Below, in pieces: positions 5,878 to 6,261 of a stretch of DNA of 6,261 bases. Within the stretch, counting starts at the first letter, position 1; every line of letters begins with the position of its first letter. Below the pieces are notes generated by a model. That model had not been told where the DNA came from and made no database searches. It saw only the letters and a program-made list of their open reading frames with translations. Where the stretch lies: assembly GCA_031285465.1 (NCBI GenBank), contig JAITWD010000230.1, positions 1 to 6,261 of the forward strand, written 5' to 3'. The stretch is from Lachnospiraceae bacterium (GTDB lineage Bacteria > Bacillota > Clostridia > Lachnospirales > Lachnospiraceae). Made by a program: the position numbers and the translations under genes.

Positions 5878-5903
5878 AAAAACCCTCTAATTTAGATAGA
5901 GGG
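5878..5903 (-). terminator. Terminator-like hairpin in the leader of the toxin-like gene
   Basis: On the minus strand CCCTCTA (5903-5897) pairs with TAGAGGG (5889-5883) around seven bases, followed by five T at 5882-5878. It has the form of an intrinsic terminator but lies upstream of the toxin-like Shine-Dalgarno and downstream of its predicted promoter, so it would either attenuate that transcript or end one arriving from the plsX side. Confidence 0.6.
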
Positions 5904-5935
5904 CGAACCGTCTCACTTGAGTTTCCCCTTTGTAA

Positions 5936-5964
5936 ATAATAGCATACTGCTAATATACATACAA
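5936..5964 (-). promoter_or_regulatory. Possible promoter of the toxin-like gene
   Basis: Read on the minus strand: TTGTAT (5964-5959), a 17-bp spacer, then TATTAT (5941-5936), preceded by TG at the extended -10 position (TGCTATTAT). The -35 box is weak but the extended -10 compensates. Transcription would start near 5929 and give a leader of about 75 nt holding the terminator-like hairpin and the hidden ribosome binding site. Confidence 0.45.
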
Positions 5965-5998
5965 TAGAATAAAATAAAAATATCTACGAAAAGCATAT

Positions 5999-6043
5999 CC
6001 GATAAAAATGCCCAGGCTCTCAAGGTTTTTTATCGGTATTTTT
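5999..6043 (+). terminator. Terminator-like hairpin upstream of plsX
   Basis: CCGATAAAAA (5999-6008) pairs perfectly with TTTTTATCGG (6027-6036) around an 18-base loop, followed by TATTTTT at 6037-6043. The stem is AT-rich, so it would be a modest intrinsic terminator. It would stop plus-strand transcription through the gap and insulate plsX. A ten-base palindrome TTTCATGAAA (6041-6050) overlaps its end. Confidence 0.5.
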
Positions 6044-6053
6044 CATGAAATTC

Positions 6054-6082
6054 TTGATTTTTATAGGTTGGTTTAGTATAGT
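6054..6082 (+). promoter_or_regulatory. Probable promoter of plsX
   Basis: TTGATT (6054-6059), a 17-bp spacer, and TATAGT (6077-6082) form a reasonable sigma-A promoter about 100 bases ahead of plsX, giving a leader of roughly 100 nt. In many Firmicutes plsX is controlled by the FapR repressor; I see no clear FapR operator, only the partly similar TTTAGTATAGTAAA at 6072-6085. A weak inverted repeat (CTTATC 6126-6131 with GATAAG 6149-6154) lies in the leader. Confidence 0.5.
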
Positions 6083-6189
6083 AAAGTATGTTGAACAAAA
6101 TGCAAACCATAATGCCAACAAGTGACTTATCCAGTAACTCAAAAAGCAGATAAGAGTATGAGTAAAATATAAAACATCAGGAGGTAATT

Positions 6190-6261
6190 ATGTCTGAAAT
6201 CATAAATGTGGCAGTTGATGCAATGGGCGGGGATAACGCGCCGGTAGAAATTGTCAAGGGG
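6190..6261 (+). CDS. plsX: Phosphate acyltransferase PlsX, N-terminal part (3' end outside window)
   Basis: Only the first 24 codons are present. The sequence reads MSEIINVAVDAMGGDNAPVE, containing the AVDAMGGDNAP signature near the N terminus that is diagnostic of PlsX. The enzyme turns acyl-ACP into acyl phosphate, the donor that PlsY uses for the first acylation of glycerol-3-phosphate; it works at the inner face of the membrane without being an integral membrane protein. AGGAGG at 6179-6184 lies a few bases before the ATG and fixes the start. PlsX normally follows yceD-rpmF and leads the acpP and fatty acid genes; here it is separated from rpmF by about 780 bases and appears to have its own promoter. 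Confidence 0.95.
   Translation, partial: MSEIINVAVDAMGGDNAPVEIVKG

Noticed and set aside
6072..6085. FapR operator upstream of plsX
   Set aside because: The half-sites are too short and do not match the expected inverted repeat; the call needs a matrix search and a FapR gene elsewhere in the genome.

Overview
The window reads as chromosomal DNA from a low-to-mid GC Firmicute, most likely a member of the Clostridia close to Lachnospiraceae. The support is: AGGAGG-type ribosome binding sites throughout; sigma-A type promoters with exact 17-bp spacers; a four-cysteine bL32; a family-3 phosphate acetyltransferase; and the clostridial-style order pta - DUF177 (yceD) - rpmF - plsX. The taxon is inferred from protein style and gene order, not from a marker search.

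Layout, left to right. Positions 1-3296 hold sbcD (3' part only) and sbcC, overlapping by 4 bp as an ATGA junction; together they encode the Mre11/Rad50-type nuclease that opens DNA hairpins and processes ends. A strong inverted repeat straddles the sbcC stop. Next comes pta (3396-4403) with its own TTGAAA-17-TATAAT promoter. Its last codons and stop are the first unit of a 17-bp tandem repeat that runs into a T-poor, A-rich spacer. In many relatives I would expect ackA here, and it is absent. A consensus TTGACA-17-TATAAT promoter then drives yceD (4613-5155) and rpmF (5228-5407), the ribosome-related pair. plsX, the first phospholipid-synthesis enzyme, starts at 6190 and is cut by the window end.

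The unusual part is the roughly 780-bp gap between rpmF and plsX, genes that are usually close neighbours. It is clearly AT-richer than its surroundings and packed with inverted repeats: at least nine hairpins between 5451 and 6036. Within it, on the minus strand, is a short hydrophobic ORF (5640-5855) resembling the Firmicutes holin-like type I toxin peptides. It has a plausible extended -10 promoter, a terminator-like hairpin in its leader, and a Shine-Dalgarno that can be hidden in two alternative ways. Its C-terminal two thirds is encoded by back-to-back palindromes, so the peptide may be an altered or decayed version of the family. The plus-strand terminator at 5601-5636 closes the yceD-rpmF unit and converges on the toxin-like gene. 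A second terminator-like hairpin (5999-6043) and a separate promoter (6054-6082) isolate plsX on the far side.

Functionally the window is mostly housekeeping: DNA end processing, acetyl-phosphate metabolism, ribosome biogenesis and the start of phospholipid synthesis. The rpmF-plsX gap is the accessory island and the best place to look for something new.
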